From: Cryobacterium cryoconiti
GTDB taxonomy: Bacteria; Actinomycetota; Actinomycetes; Actinomycetales; Microbacteriaceae
Length of the DNA: 64,000 bases
Assembly: GCF_004403065.1 (NCBI RefSeq)
Contig: NZ_SOHA01000020.1
Location: 53,211-117,210, forward strand
Reading direction: 5' to 3'
Of this stretch, positions 1 to 8,193 are shown piece by piece. Position 1 is the stretch's first letter. Each line of letters opens with the position of its first letter. The notes beneath the pieces were generated by a model, which had not been told where the DNA came from, made no database searches, and was given only the letters and a program-made list of their open reading frames with translations. Both the position numbers and the translations under genes were made by a program.

Positions 1-447
1 GCCCGAGTAGGCGATGATTCCGCCGAAGGGCGCGACGATGTCGGGGTCCATCGGTCGGATCGAGCGCACGGGGCCAACCAATTCGGGAATGTCCGACTGC
101 CAGACGGCGACGTACCGGGTCAGGCCACCCTCGACGAGTTCTTCGAACACGAGGTCGGTGCGTTCCAGAGCGAGCTGCGGCCTGGCCTGTTCATGGTTGT
201 CGATCTTCGCGGCGAGAGCCGGATTCTGCAGGCTGCCGGCAACCACGCTCGTTCCCCGCAGCGGGGCGACGTCCAGGACCGCGGGAGCATCGTAGGAAGA
301 GTCGCTCGGAGCGCTGGCCGACGGTTGTGGCGCATCACCGACCCCGGCGCATGCGGTGAGAAGCAGGACAGAGGACAGCAGTACGGCACCGACACTCCGG
401 AAGGACCGGACTGACGGTGCCGTACGACGTCGCTGCGGATGAGTCAC
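1..447 (-). CDS. DUF3048 lipoprotein, N-terminal part (cut by window edge)
   Basis: The gene runs off the left edge and 149 codons remain. A basic N-terminus and a hydrophobic stretch end in L-L-T-A-C, a lipobox with Cys near residue 33, so the product should be a lipid-anchored exported protein. After a Ser/Pro/Ala linker come the DUF3048 (YerB-type) signatures K-I-D-N-H-x-x-A-R-P-Q, V-F-E-E-L-V-E-G-G-x-T-R and V-G-P-V-R-S-x-R. The family's function is not established; a cell-envelope role is inferred. The start is uncertain: in-frame GTG codons at 447, 462 and 477 all lack a good Shine-Dalgarno sequence; 447 keeps a compact signal peptide. Confidence 0.85.
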   Translation of the reverse strand, partial: MTHPQRRRTAPSVRSFRSVGAVLLSSVLLLTACAGVGDAPQPSASAPSDSSYDAPAVLDVAPLRGTSVVAGSLQNPALAAKIDNHEQARPQLALERTDLVFEELVEGGLTRYVAVWQSDIPELVGPVRSIRPMDPDIVAPFGGIIAYSG

Positions 448-597
448 AGTAGTCGCTGTCACGTTTTTCGATGTCACGCACCACACACTAACCCGGCTTC
501 AACACCGCGTCTGTGAACCTGGAGCGCAATCCCGAAATGCTGTTCGAACTGCAACGCCTGACACCGGATGGTGTCGCCGCCGCCTCCCCCCGCTGGG

Positions 598-801
598 TCA
601 GACCGGACGAACCGATTCTGCCTGGGGCCCCTTCGCCCCGGTACCCAGTTCGAAGATGACATGCTGTCCTTCTTCGAGAACCTTGTAGCCGTGCATATCG
701 ATGGCCGAGTAATGCACGAAGACGTCCTGGCCACCTCCATCGACAGTGATGAAGCCGAAACCCTTTTCAGCGTTGAACCATTTGACGGTTCCGTTCGCCA
801 T
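598..801 (-). CDS. cspA: Cold-shock protein, CspA family
   Basis: A 67-residue single-domain protein of normal length for the family. It opens [10 protein letters not shown] and carries both RNA-binding motifs, K-G-F-G-F-I (RNP1) and D-V-F-V-H-Y (RNP2). Such proteins bind single-stranded RNA and act as RNA chaperones in the cytoplasm. The ATG at 801 follows a GGGAG Shine-Dalgarno. The frame stays open another 57 codons upstream, but that part shows no domain and the family begins exactly at this Met. About 200 bases upstream up to the next gene are free of genes, room for the long leader typical of csp mRNAs. Confidence 0.95.
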   Translation of the reverse strand: MANGTVKWFNAEKGFGFITVDGGGQDVFVHYSAIDMHGYKVLEEGQHVIFELGTGAKGPQAESVRPV

Positions 802-1012
802 GTGTAACTCCCTGTTGCTTTGAATTCGTCGACACGCGCCCGCTGGCCGTACCGGGCCTGGCGCAGTTACTGCGTCCATTACGCCCGACCAGTGGAATAC
901 GCCTCTTACGAGAACGTCAGGACGGGCGAATGAGCGACCAATGTCAAACCTACGGAAGCTGCGAGAGAACAACAGGGGGTTGACGTGCAGGCCCCGGACG
1001 TATAGGTGAGGC
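802..1012 (-). promoter_or_regulatory. Probable cspA promoter and long 5' leader
   Basis: A gene-free stretch of 211 bases upstream of the cold-shock gene. A TTGACA hexamer reading on the minus strand lies at 948-943, but no convincing -10 hexamer follows at standard spacing. Long leaders that refold with temperature are known for csp mRNAs; whether this is one is inference from length and position only. Confidence 0.35.
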
Positions 1013-1594
1013 TTATTCGGCGGGCTCGTAGTCGTTGCCGACGACGACCGTCAAAGAGGCCGCGGAATCGGCGAAGTCGCTGGAGAGCAACACATCTGAT
1101 CCGGGAAGAGAGGCGGCGACGCCGCGAGCCGCGCCTTCCAGTGTCTCGTCGGCGTAGTAGACGATCGTGGTCGGTACGTCTTCCGTGCTCGCATTGTCGA
1201 GTTCGCCGAGCGTCCAGCCTTCGGTCTCGAGGAGGTCACCCACTGCCCGAGCGACGCCGTCACCCGCCGTTCCGTTCAGCACGGTCACGGTCAGGCTGGG
1301 GTCCACCGTTGCGGCAGGAGCAGGAGCAGGCGCGGGGGCTTCTGCGGGGCTGGCCGGGTCACTGGTCTCGGCGGTGCTCGCCGCGGTGGTCGCGCCCGGG
1401 AGCTCGAAGTCAAGGTTGTTGTTCAGCATGGCCAGCCCGAAGACTCCGGCACCGACCAGCACCACGGTGGCTCCGAGTGCCCACCAGAAACCGATCCAGC
1501 CGCGTCCCTTCTTACCGGGGGCGCGGTGAGCGCCCACCCGGGCCAGGTCATGCGGGAGGTGGTCGAAGCGGTCTTTCTCGTAGGAAGTCGGCAT
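1013..1594 (-). CDS. VirR-like membrane protein with LytR C-terminal domain
   Basis: 193 residues: a short cytoplasmic N-terminus, one membrane segment at about 33-56, an Ala/Pro-rich linker (80-100), then a LytR_C domain at about 100-190 beginning T-V-T-V-L-N-G-T. The partner is the DUF3263 gene just upstream on the same strand. The same pair exists in Mycobacterium tuberculosis as Rv0430-Rv0431, where Rv0431 (VirR) affects envelope integrity and vesicle release. An extracytoplasmic cell-wall role is inferred from that. No clear ribosome site precedes the ATG. Confidence 0.8.
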   Translation of the reverse strand: MPTSYEKDRFDHLPHDLARVGAHRAPGKKGRGWIGFWWALGATVVLVGAGVFGLAMLNNNLDFELPGATTAASTAETSDPASPAEAPAPAPAPAATVDPSLTVTVLNGTAGDGVARAVGDLLETEGWTLGELDNASTEDVPTTIVYYADETLEGAARGVAASLPGSDVLLSSDFADSAASLTVVVGNDYEPAE

Positions 1595-1657
1595 CGTCAG
1601 GCTGTGTCAATCCTCTTGGAGCTGGATCTCAATGGAGGCAGCATGCTGGTCAGGGTG

Positions 1658-1957
1658 TCAATCGGCGGGGCGCAGCGACCGGTCGGCCCGTGCGTTCGAC
1701 CGGGCTTCACGCATCCGTTGCAAGCGTTTCACCAGCATCGGGTCGTAGGCCAGCGCGAGCGGAGAATCGATCACAACTCCCAGCAACTGATAATACCGGG
1801 CGGCCGAGAGGCCGAACTCGGCCCGGATCGCCTGCTCCTTCGCGCCCGCGTGCTTCCACCATCGGCGTTCGAAAGCCAGGATCGACTGTTCGTGGGCGGC
1901 CAGCGCGGCCGGCGCTGACGGGTCAGGAGTCGGATCAGGAACGGATACCCCGTCCAT
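1658..1957 (-). CDS. DUF3263 domain protein
   Basis: 99 residues when started at the ATG at 1957, which has a strong AGGGAGG site six bases upstream; the frame is open farther but those codons lie before the ribosome site. The conserved core (residues 22-85: E-Q-S-I-L-A-F-E-R-R-W-W-K, then F-G-L-S-A-A-R-Y-Y-Q-L-L) matches DUF3263, a small probably helical actinobacterial family that looks like a helix-turn-helix. It lies 63 bases upstream of the VirR-like gene, the same order as Rv0430-Rv0431, and is divergent from msrB. Function unknown. Confidence 0.85.
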   Translation of the reverse strand: MDGVSVPDPTPDPSAPAALAAHEQSILAFERRWWKHAGAKEQAIRAEFGLSAARYYQLLGVVIDSPLALAYDPMLVKRLQRMREARSNARADRSLRPAD

Positions 1958-2146
1958 CTGCCACCTCCCTTGTCTCCGCCAGTCTATTTGCCCGGGCCTC
2001 CGCACTCGCTGAGTCCGCGGTACGCGCGGTTCGCTCGCTGTGCGGCGGTGCGCTTCCGGATCGAGGAATACTGGCGCGGTGCGGTGAGTTTATTGTTGGT
2101 ACGTACAGATTTCGGCCGCTCCCCGGCCGTGCAGGAAGGACGGAAC

Positions 2147-2548
2147 ATGGACTACGAGGTCGAAAAGTCGGATGCGCAGTGGCGCGCGGAACTGAGCCCC
2201 GAGCAGTACGCCGTTCTCCGCGGTGCCGCGACCGAGCGCGCCTGGACCGGTGAGCTGCTCGATGAGGGTCGCTCCGGGATCTACACCTGCGGGGCCTGCA
2301 ATGCCGAGCTGTTCAAGAGCGGCACGAAGTTCGACTCCGGTTGCGGCTGGCCGAGCTTTTACGAGTCGGTGCGCCCCGAGGCGGTCGAGCTGCTCGAGGA
2401 CCGCACGCTGGGTGTCGTGCGCACCGAGGTGCGCTGCGCGAATTGCGGCTCGCACCTGGGACATGTCTTCGACGACGGATTCGGCACACCCACCGGCGAC
2501 CGTTATTGCATGAACTCCATCTCGCTCAACTTCAAGCCGGTCGAGTAA
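2147..2548 (+). CDS. msrB: Peptide methionine-R-sulfoxide reductase
   Basis: 133 residues. It reduces methionine-R-sulfoxide in oxidised proteins. Zinc ligands C48/C51 and C97/C100 (two C-x-x-C pairs), the D-S-G-C-G-W-P-S motif with a probable resolving Cys66, and the catalytic Cys121 in R-Y-C-M-N are all visible. The ATG at 2147 follows AGGAAGGA; the frame stays open upstream but without a start signal. A TATTGT hexamer at 2091-2096 is a candidate -10. The stop is followed after three bases by the nitroreductase-like gene, so both are probably one transcript for oxidative-stress repair. Confidence 0.95.
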   Translation: MDYEVEKSDAQWRAELSPEQYAVLRGAATERAWTGELLDEGRSGIYTCGACNAELFKSGTKFDSGCGWPSFYESVRPEAVELLEDRTLGVVRTEVRCANCGSHLGHVFDDGFGTPTGDRYCMNSISLNFKPVE

Positions 2549-2551
2549 GCG

Positions 2552-3100
2552 TTGTCTGCGGTCCTCGATGCGGTCGGACGGCGACGGTCCCACTCCAAGG
2601 TGACCGCCCAGGCGCCGACCCACGAGGAATTGCTGCCACTGGTGAGCATCGCGGCCCGGGTCGCCGACCACGGAGCCCTGCGTCCCTGGCGACTGATCGA
2701 GGTACGCGGTGACGCTCGACTCCGTCTGGGCGAGGCGCTGGTGGAGGCCGCCGGCCTGACCGGGACCGAGGCTGCCAAACTCGCCGCCAAGCCCCTGCGT
2801 GCCGAACTTCTCATTGCCATCGTCGTGAGCCGACGCGAGAGCGATTCCGTGGCCGCCTGGGAACAGGATGCCGTTGCAGCCGGTGTCGGACACATGCTCA
2901 GCCTCCTCCTGACGGATCAAGGCTGGGGCGTGATGTGGCGCACGGGGCCGCTCACCCGCTCAGAACCCGTGCGTCGTGTTCAGAGGCTCCGCGAATCCGA
3001 GGAGCTCCTGGGGTGGCTCTACGTCGGAGGCGTGCCGATCGATTGCCGGCCGGGAGTGCGCCAGACCATCAACCCCTCGGATTATCTCAGCGAGCTCTGA
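2552..3100 (+). CDS. Nitroreductase family protein
   Basis: 182 residues starting with TTG three bases after the msrB stop, consistent with translational coupling. The pattern R-R-S-H at the start, G-A-L-R-P-W-R near residue 41, and a late W-L-Y-V-G segment fit the FMN-dependent nitroreductase fold, which reduces nitro groups, quinones or flavins using NAD(P)H. The substrate cannot be told from sequence. The last 18 bases of the gene including the stop are duplicated directly downstream. Confidence 0.8.
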   Translation: MSAVLDAVGRRRSHSKVTAQAPTHEELLPLVSIAARVADHGALRPWRLIEVRGDARLRLGEALVEAAGLTGTEAAKLAAKPLRAELLIAIVVSRRESDSVAAWEQDAVAAGVGHMLSLLLTDQGWGVMWRTGPLTRSEPVRRVQRLRESEELLGWLYVGGVPIDCRPGVRQTINPSDYLSEL

Positions 3101-3119
3101 CTATCTCAGCGAGCTCTGA
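3083..3119. repeat. 18-bp direct repeat at a gene end (19-bp period)
   Basis: The block TATCTCAGCGAGCTCTGA at 3083-3100, which includes the nitroreductase stop codon, recurs at 3102-3119 with one base between the copies. It is a recent-looking tandem duplication, probably from replication slippage, that leaves the reading frame intact and adds only untranslated sequence. Confidence 0.9.
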
Positions 3120-3156
3120 GCTCGGCCCGAAGAGACCTGTCCATTACAAACGTCAG

Positions 3157-3229
3157 GGCCGGCCACGGGACTTGAACCCGTAACCCCCACTTTACAAGAG
3201 TGGTGCGCTACCAATTGCGCCAGGCCGGC
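3157..3229 (-). tRNA. tRNA-Thr (TGT anticodon)
   Basis: On the minus strand a full cloverleaf folds: acceptor stem GCCGGCC/GGCCGGC, D arm with GCGC/GCGC, anticodon stem CCACT/AGTGG holding loop CTTGTAA (anticodon TGT, reads ACA), variable GGGTT, and T arm ACGGG-TTCAAGT-CCCGT. CCA is not encoded. The base after the acceptor stem would be C, an uncommon discriminator. It lies alone between the nitroreductase and DsbA-like genes. Confidence 0.93.
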
Positions 3230-3302
3230 ATGAGGCGAATGCCGCCTCGACACACCATCCTAAATGACGAAAGTAGCCCGTGGGGCCACTCCCCGGCAGG
3301 GA

Positions 3303-4217
3303 TCAACCCGCCGGTGCCGGTTCTGGAGTCGGCGTCGAGGTGGAGTAGGTCTCCCCGGCCGCCTGCAATACGAAGGCAGCGAATTCCTTGGGGTCGTCGA
3401 GGGCGCCGACGTACTGCTTGCCGTTGACAAGAACGGTGGGCGTTCCCGTGATGGCCTCGACCTCCGTGTTCGGAAGCGGTCCGGAAACGGCACGGTCGGT
3501 GGAGGCGATCACCCAGGACTTGAAGGTCGTGTCGTCAATGCACTCATTGATCTTCGGCACCGCCGAACTCACGCCCGCCTTCTTCACCAGGCCCTTGATG
3601 GCCGCATCGTCGTGCCCGACGGTTCCCTCCTCCGGCTGCTCTTCGAAGAGGATGGCGTTGAAGGCGTAGAAGTCCTTGGGGGCGTAGTTCGCGACGCAGG
3701 CCGCGGCGTTCGCGGCCCGCAGCGAATACTTGGATCCGGACGACTTGTGGGTCAGGATCGACACCGGGTGGATCTCCACGGTCGCCGCGCCCGATGTGAC
3801 CCACTGGCTGATCTGCTCGCTGTTCGCGGTCTCGAACTGGCTGCAGAACGGGCACAGGTAATCGGAGTAGATGCGAATGTCGGCAACGGTGCCGGTAGCG
3901 TCCGGTTCAGACGGGATCGGCTTGGCGTCGGGTTGAAGCGCTGTGGTGACGACCGGCGTCATCCCCTCGCCGATCAGCACGCCGTCACTGGCCATATTCG
4001 CCGGCCCCGGGCCTACCGGGGGAATCGAATTGATGATGACCAGGGCGATCACGGCGACGACGGCCACACCGGCCGCTGCGATCCCGCCCCGAAGGACGAC
4101 CCGGTTACGGCGGTCCTTCTTCTTCTGCTCTTCGCGGATCCGTTTGGCTTTGGTGCGTACGGCGTCGCGTCGATGATTCTTAGTGGGACGGCCATCGCCC
4201 GATCCGCCAATAGTCAT
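3303..4217 (-). CDS. Membrane-anchored DsbA-like thioredoxin-fold protein
   Basis: 304 residues from the ATG at 4217, preceded by a GGAG site eight bases away. A basic, Lys/Arg-rich cytoplasmic N-terminus (1-40), one membrane segment (41-63), then a DsbA/thioredoxin_4 domain with the redox motif C-P-F-C at 122-125 and a cis-Pro loop in T-G-T-P-T-V-L-V. It should work outside the membrane in disulfide formation or exchange; actinobacteria make several such proteins. The partner (VKOR or DsbB type) is not in this window. The C-terminus is a Thr/Pro tail. Confidence 0.88.
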   Translation of the reverse strand: MTIGGSGDGRPTKNHRRDAVRTKAKRIREEQKKKDRRNRVVLRGGIAAAGVAVVAVIALVIINSIPPVGPGPANMASDGVLIGEGMTPVVTTALQPDAKPIPSEPDATGTVADIRIYSDYLCPFCSQFETANSEQISQWVTSGAATVEIHPVSILTHKSSGSKYSLRAANAAACVANYAPKDFYAFNAILFEEQPEEGTVGHDDAAIKGLVKKAGVSSAVPKINECIDDTTFKSWVIASTDRAVSGPLPNTEVEAITGTPTVLVNGKQYVGALDDPKEFAAFVLQAAGETYSTSTPTPEPAPAG

Positions 4218-4471
4218 GAATGCTCGCTCCGAAATAGGTATGTGCAGAGGCAAGCCTTTTGCGAATGCCTCCCAAATAGTAGGTCCCCTTTCTGGGAAAC
4301 GTCCAGACGAGCCCGGCCGGCGCACCGGAGACAGCGTTTCTCGCAGACGGGCTGTTCCCCCGACATGACATACTGAGGGAGTTGACCCGCAGCACATGAC
4401 GCGCTACGGGCGTAGTAACCCATCACAACGGATCGTCCGGCACGTACCTGCCGGTGAAGGAGAAAACAACC

Positions 4472-5569
4472 ATGGCTTCAGTCACGTTCGACAAGGCGAC
4501 CCGCCTCTACCCGGGTTCCGCCATTCCCGCCGTTGACAAGCTCGACCTGTCGGTTGCCGACGGCGAGTTCCTCGTGCTGGTCGGCCCGTCGGGCTGCGGC
4601 AAGTCCACGTCCCTGCGCATGCTCGCCGGTCTCGAAGAGGTCAACGACGGCAACATCTTCATCGGTGAGCGCAACGTGACGGATGTCCCGCCGAAAGACC
4701 GCGACATCGCCATGGTCTTCCAGAACTACGCGCTCTATCCCCACATGACCGTTGCGGAGAACATGGGCTTCGCGCTCAAGATCGCCGGCGTCAACAAGGA
4801 CGAGCGCGCCACCCGCGTTCTCGAGGCAGCCAAGCTGCTCGACCTCGAGCCCTACCTCAGCCGCAAGCCGAAGGCGCTCTCCGGTGGTCAGCGTCAGCGC
4901 GTCGCCATGGGACGTGCCATCGTGCGTCAGCCCCAGGTGTTCCTCATGGACGAGCCGCTGTCGAACCTTGACGCCAAGCTCCGCGTGCAGACCCGCACCC
5001 AGATCGCCTCGTTGCAGCGCCGCCTCGGCGTCACCACGGTCTACGTGACTCACGACCAGACCGAAGCGCTCACCATGGGCGACCGGATCGCGGTGCTCAA
5101 GGACGGCGTGCTGCAGCAGGTCGGCACCCCGCGCGACCTGTACTCGAAGCCGAACAACGTCTTCGTTGCCGGATTCATCGGCAGCCCGGCCATGAACCTC
5201 TTCCTGGCCGACACCGTCGACGGTGGCATCAAGTTCGGCACGGCAACGATCCCCGTTCCCCGTGATACCCTGGCCGGCTCCACCGGCCCCAAGGTCACGA
5301 TCGGCGTGCGCCCGGAGGACATCCACCTGTCCACCACGCACGGAGAGGGCCTCGAAGTTGCCGTCGACCTCGTCGAGGAGCTCGGCGCCGACGGTTACCT
5401 CTACGGCCACTCCACGGTCGAAGGAAAGCGCACCGACATCGTCGCTCGCGTCGACGGCCGTTCACACCCGTCCGCCGGCGACACCGTCTACCTGACCCCG
5501 ACGCCGCACCACATGCACGTCTTCGACGCCGAGACCGGCCTCCGCCTCGGTGGAGCAGTCGCCGACTAG
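4472..5569 (+). CDS. Sugar ABC transporter ATP-binding protein, MsiK/UgpC type
   Basis: 365 residues: Walker [10 protein letters not shown] at 38-46, Q-loop F-Q-N-Y-A-L-Y-P, signature L-S-G-G-Q-R-Q-R, Walker B V-F-L-M-D-E-P, then a regulatory TOBE domain from about 235. This is the CUT1 class that powers carbohydrate import. No permease or binding-protein gene is nearby, which fits MsiK of Streptomyces, one ATPase shared by many sugar importers. Started at the ATG at 4472 after GAAGGAGA. A strong terminator follows. Confidence 0.9.
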   Translation: MASVTFDKATRLYPGSAIPAVDKLDLSVADGEFLVLVGPSGCGKSTSLRMLAGLEEVNDGNIFIGERNVTDVPPKDRDIAMVFQNYALYPHMTVAENMGFALKIAGVNKDERATRVLEAAKLLDLEPYLSRKPKALSGGQRQRVAMGRAIVRQPQVFLMDEPLSNLDAKLRVQTRTQIASLQRRLGVTTVYVTHDQTEALTMGDRIAVLKDGVLQQVGTPRDLYSKPNNVFVAGFIGSPAMNLFLADTVDGGIKFGTATIPVPRDTLAGSTGPKVTIGVRPEDIHLSTTHGEGLEVAVDLVEELGADGYLYGHSTVEGKRTDIVARVDGRSHPSAGDTVYLTPTPHHMHVFDAETGLRLGGAVAD

Positions 5570-5585
5570 TCTGCGACCCAGTCGA

Positions 5586-5620
5586 ACGGCCGGATGGAGC
5601 TTGCTCCGTCCGGCCGTTTT
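5586..5620 (+). terminator. Rho-independent terminator after the ABC ATPase
   Basis: Inverted repeat with 15-bp arms (ACGGCCGGATGGAGC and its complement; the two T bases at 5601-5602 form the loop) running directly into GTTTTG. It should end transcription of the orphan ATPase. Confidence 0.9.
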
Positions 5621-5648
5621 GTCGTTCCCCGGGCCGGGAGTCCACCGG

Positions 5649-5654
5649 TAAACT
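5649..5654 (+). promoter_or_regulatory. -10 hexamer of a leaderless promoter (DUF4032 gene)
   Basis: TAAACT with six bases to the ATG at 5661 and no Shine-Dalgarno sequence between. The transcript would begin at or next to the start codon. Confidence 0.65.
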
Positions 5655-5660
5655 CAAATC

Positions 5661-6989
5661 ATGAGCGGTTCTCTCAACATCACGTCGGCCACGGCCGACC
5701 CAGCCCTGCTTGACCTTCCCTGGCACCTCCCGCTCGACGCCTGGCCTAACGAGAACATCGCGGCCCTGCCCAAGGGAATCTCGCGCCACCTGGTGCGCTT
5801 CGCACATTTGAGCGGTCGTGTCGTCGCCATCAAGGAGACCACCAGCGAGATGGCCAAGCGCGAGTATGAAATGCTCCGCACCCTCCAGGGCCTCGAAATC
5901 CCCTGCGTCGAACCTCTCGCCGTCATCACCAACCGCACCAACGACGACGCCGAGCCGTTGAACTCCGTGCTGGTCACCCGGCACCTCAAGTTCTCGCTGC
6001 CCTATCGCGCCCTGTACTCGCAAACACTCCGCCCGGACACTGCCACCCGCCTGGTCGACGCCCTCGCCCTGTTACTCGTGCGCGTGCACATGGCGGGCCT
6101 GTTCTGGGGAGATGTCTCGCTCTCCAATACGCTCTTCCGCCGCGACGCCGGCGCCTTCGCCGCATACCTGGTCGACGCAGAGACCGGGCAGCTCTACCCG
6201 GGCGGCCTGTCCAACGGCCAGCGCGAGAATGACCTGGAGATCGCACGCGTCAACATCGCCGGCGAACTGATGGACCTCGAAGCCGGCGGACGGGCGGCTG
6301 ACGAACTCGATCCCATCCGGGTCAGCAACGGAATCGTCGCCGCCTACCGTCTGCTCTGGAAGGAGCTGACCGGTTCGGAGTCGTTCTCCAGTTCCGAGCG
6401 CTGGCGCATCACGGAACGCGTGGAACGCCTGAACGACCTCGGTTTCGACATCGAGGAACTCGCCATCAAGACCGACAACACGGGCACGACAGTGCGGATC
6501 CAGCCGAAGGTCGTCGACGCCGGCCACCACCAGCGCCGGCTACTGCGCCTCACGGGGCTCGACGCCGAGGAGAACCAGGCCCGGCGGCTGCTCAACGACC
6601 TCGACTCCTACCGGGTCTCGTATGGTGACCCGGAGGCCGACGAGGAGATGCTGGCGCACGAATGGCTGGTGCGCGTCTTCGAACCCGTGATCCGGGCCAT
6701 CCCCCGCGACCTCAAGGGCAAGCTCGAACCGGCGGAGATCTTCCACCAGCTGCTCGACCACCGCTGGTTCATGGCCCAGAACCAGTCCCGGGACATCCCG
6801 CTGGCCGAGGCAGTGACCTCCTACGTCAAGGATGTTCTGCGGCACCGCCGCGACGAGGCCACCGTGATCGAGCCGGTCACCGGTGAGATCACCATTCCGA
6901 TCGACGTGACCGACGATGACACCGCTGCCCTGGCGGACGCGGCCGAGTCGGCCGCCGACGATGAGGCCGACTGGCGCCTCAAAGTCTAG
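5661..6989 (+). CDS. DUF4032 protein with kinase-like fold
   Basis: 442 residues. The first 200 look like a degenerate lipopolysaccharide-kinase/Ser-Thr-kinase fold: V-V-A-I-K-E (ATP-binding Lys), a downstream Glu in K-R-E-Y-E-M-L, W-G-D-V-S-L-S-N in place of the H-R-D catalytic loop, and V-D-A-E in place of D-F-G. The C-terminal half is the actinobacterial DUF4032 region. A phosphotransferase activity is possible because the Lys, the Asp and Asn of the loop and a metal Asp all remain, but no substrate is known. Flanked by terminators on both sides, so probably monocistronic. The acidic tail is Asp/Ala rich. Confidence 0.85.
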   Translation: MSGSLNITSATADPALLDLPWHLPLDAWPNENIAALPKGISRHLVRFAHLSGRVVAIKETTSEMAKREYEMLRTLQGLEIPCVEPLAVITNRTNDDAEPLNSVLVTRHLKFSLPYRALYSQTLRPDTATRLVDALALLLVRVHMAGLFWGDVSLSNTLFRRDAGAFAAYLVDAETGQLYPGGLSNGQRENDLEIARVNIAGELMDLEAGGRAADELDPIRVSNGIVAAYRLLWKELTGSESFSSSERWRITERVERLNDLGFDIEELAIKTDNTGTTVRIQPKVVDAGHHQRRLLRLTGLDAEENQARRLLNDLDSYRVSYGDPEADEEMLAHEWLVRVFEPVIRAIPRDLKGKLEPAEIFHQLLDHRWFMAQNQSRDIPLAEAVTSYVKDVLRHRRDEATVIEPVTGEITIPIDVTDDDTAALADAAESAADDEADWRLKV

Positions 6990-7010
6990 TCACCGGCCAC
7001 TCTCGCCCCC

Positions 7011-7069
7011 GCGAGATGCGGAAAAAGCACCCCCACTTCGAAAACGAGGGTGCTTTTTCCGCATCTCGC
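7011..7069. terminator. Bidirectional terminator between DUF4032 gene and rlmB
   Basis: Perfect 22-bp inverted repeat (7011-7032 and 7048-7069) with a 15-base loop. Its core is AAAAAGCACCC...GGGTGCTTTTT, which supplies a hairpin plus T-run in either direction, as needed between two convergent genes. Confidence 0.92.
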
Positions 7070-7083
7070 GGGATGAGGGTTCG

Positions 7084-8193
7084 CTAGGAGGCGGAGGTTG
7101 CCGCCGCAGTTGCTGCCGCTGCCGCCTTTGCGAGTTTCGCGGCCTTGGCGGCCGCACGCAGGCGGGAAACCTCGTACAGGGTCACGCCGGCTGCGATCCC
7201 GGCGTTCAGCGATTCGGTCGAGGCGCTGATCGGGATCGACACGATCGCATCGCAGGTCTCGGTGACGAGGCGGGACAGGCCCTTGCCCTCGCTGCCGACG
7301 ACGATCACGATCGGACGCTCGGCGAAACCGATTCCGAGCTCGGGTAGCTGGGTGTCACCGTCGCCGGCGAGGCCGATCACGAGCACGCCGCGTTCCTTGA
7401 GCGCCTTGAGCGACTGGGTCAGGTTGGTGGCCATCGCGACGGGCAGGCGGGCTGCGGCGCCCGCCGAGGTCTTCCACGCCGACGCGGTCACACCGACGGA
7501 GCGACGCTGCGGCACGATCACGCCGTGACCGCCGAAAGCGGCCGTCGAACGGATGATGGCACCGAGGTTGCGCGGGTCGGTGATGCCGTCGAGGGCGACG
7601 AAGAGCGGCTTGTGGCCGCGGCTGATCGTCAGTTCCAGGAGCTCGAGGGGCTCGGCGTACTCGTAGGCCGGCACCTTGAGCGCGAGGCCCTGGTGCACCG
7701 AGTCCCGGCCGGCCAGACGGTCGAGTTCCGGACGCATGACCTCGAGCACCGGGATGCCGCGGGTCGTCGCGAGGGTGAGGACTTCCTTCACCCGAACGTC
7801 CATTTCAATCCGCGTTGCCATGTACAGGGCGGTGGCGGGGATCTTCGCCCGCAACGCTTCCAGCACGGAGTTGCGTCCGGTCACGACCTCATGCTCGTCG
7901 ATCTGCTTCGCGCGCCGGGTGGAGGCGCCGCCGCCGCCGGTGTTGCCGGTGGTCGCGCTGCGCGGCGCGCTCTTGGGTCCCGCGGAGCTGCGGCTGCGGC
8001 CGCCGCCGGCCGCGACGAAGCGGTCGGCAGCCAGCTTGCGCTTGCCGGCCGGGTGGTACGGACGGTCTTCGGCCTTGGGAGTGGGCTTCTTGCCCTCGAG
8101 CGCCTGGCGTCCCTGGCCGCCGGAACCGACCTGCGGTCCCCGGCTGCCCTTGCGCACGGCCCCGGTGCGGGACTTGCGGTCTGTGTTCTTCAT
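7084..8193 (-). CDS. rlmB: 23S rRNA (guanosine-2251-2'-O)-methyltransferase
   Basis: 369 residues. A disordered Arg/Lys/Gly-rich extension of about 100 residues precedes the SpoU substrate-binding domain (starting V-V-T-G-R-N-S-V-L-E-A-L) and the SPOUT methyltransferase domain with N-L-G-A-I-I-R-S (motif 1), V-G-S-E-G-K-G-L (motif 2) and I-P-I-S-x-S-T-E-S-L-N (motif 3). It methylates a G in 23S rRNA using SAM. The ATG shares one base with the cysS stop (TGATG), so the two are translationally coupled. Confidence 0.95.
   Translation of the reverse strand: MKNTDRKSRTGAVRKGSRGPQVGSGGQGRQALEGKKPTPKAEDRPYHPAGKRKLAADRFVAAGGGRSRSSAGPKSAPRSATTGNTGGGGASTRRAKQIDEHEVVTGRNSVLEALRAKIPATALYMATRIEMDVRVKEVLTLATTRGIPVLEVMRPELDRLAGRDSVHQGLALKVPAYEYAEPLELLELTISRGHKPLFVALDGITDPRNLGAIIRSTAAFGGHGVIVPQRRSVGVTASAWKTSAGAAARLPVAMATNLTQSLKALKERGVLVIGLAGDGDTQLPELGIGFAERPIVIVVGSEGKGLSRLVTETCDAIVSIPISASTESLNAGIAAGVTLYEVSRLRAAAKAAKLAKAAAAATAAATSAS

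Noticed and set aside
560..575. Hairpin GACACC-GGAT-GGTGTC after cspA
   Set aside because: Only six base pairs and no T-run; not distinguishable from chance.
802..972. N-terminal extension of the cold-shock protein
   Set aside because: 57 extra codons lack a ribosome site and any domain, and the family start has GGGAG.
1006..2253. 415-codon Arg-rich plus-strand frame
   Set aside because: Antisense to the VirR-like and DUF3263 genes and partly to the msrB region; Arg/Ser-rich low-complexity product.
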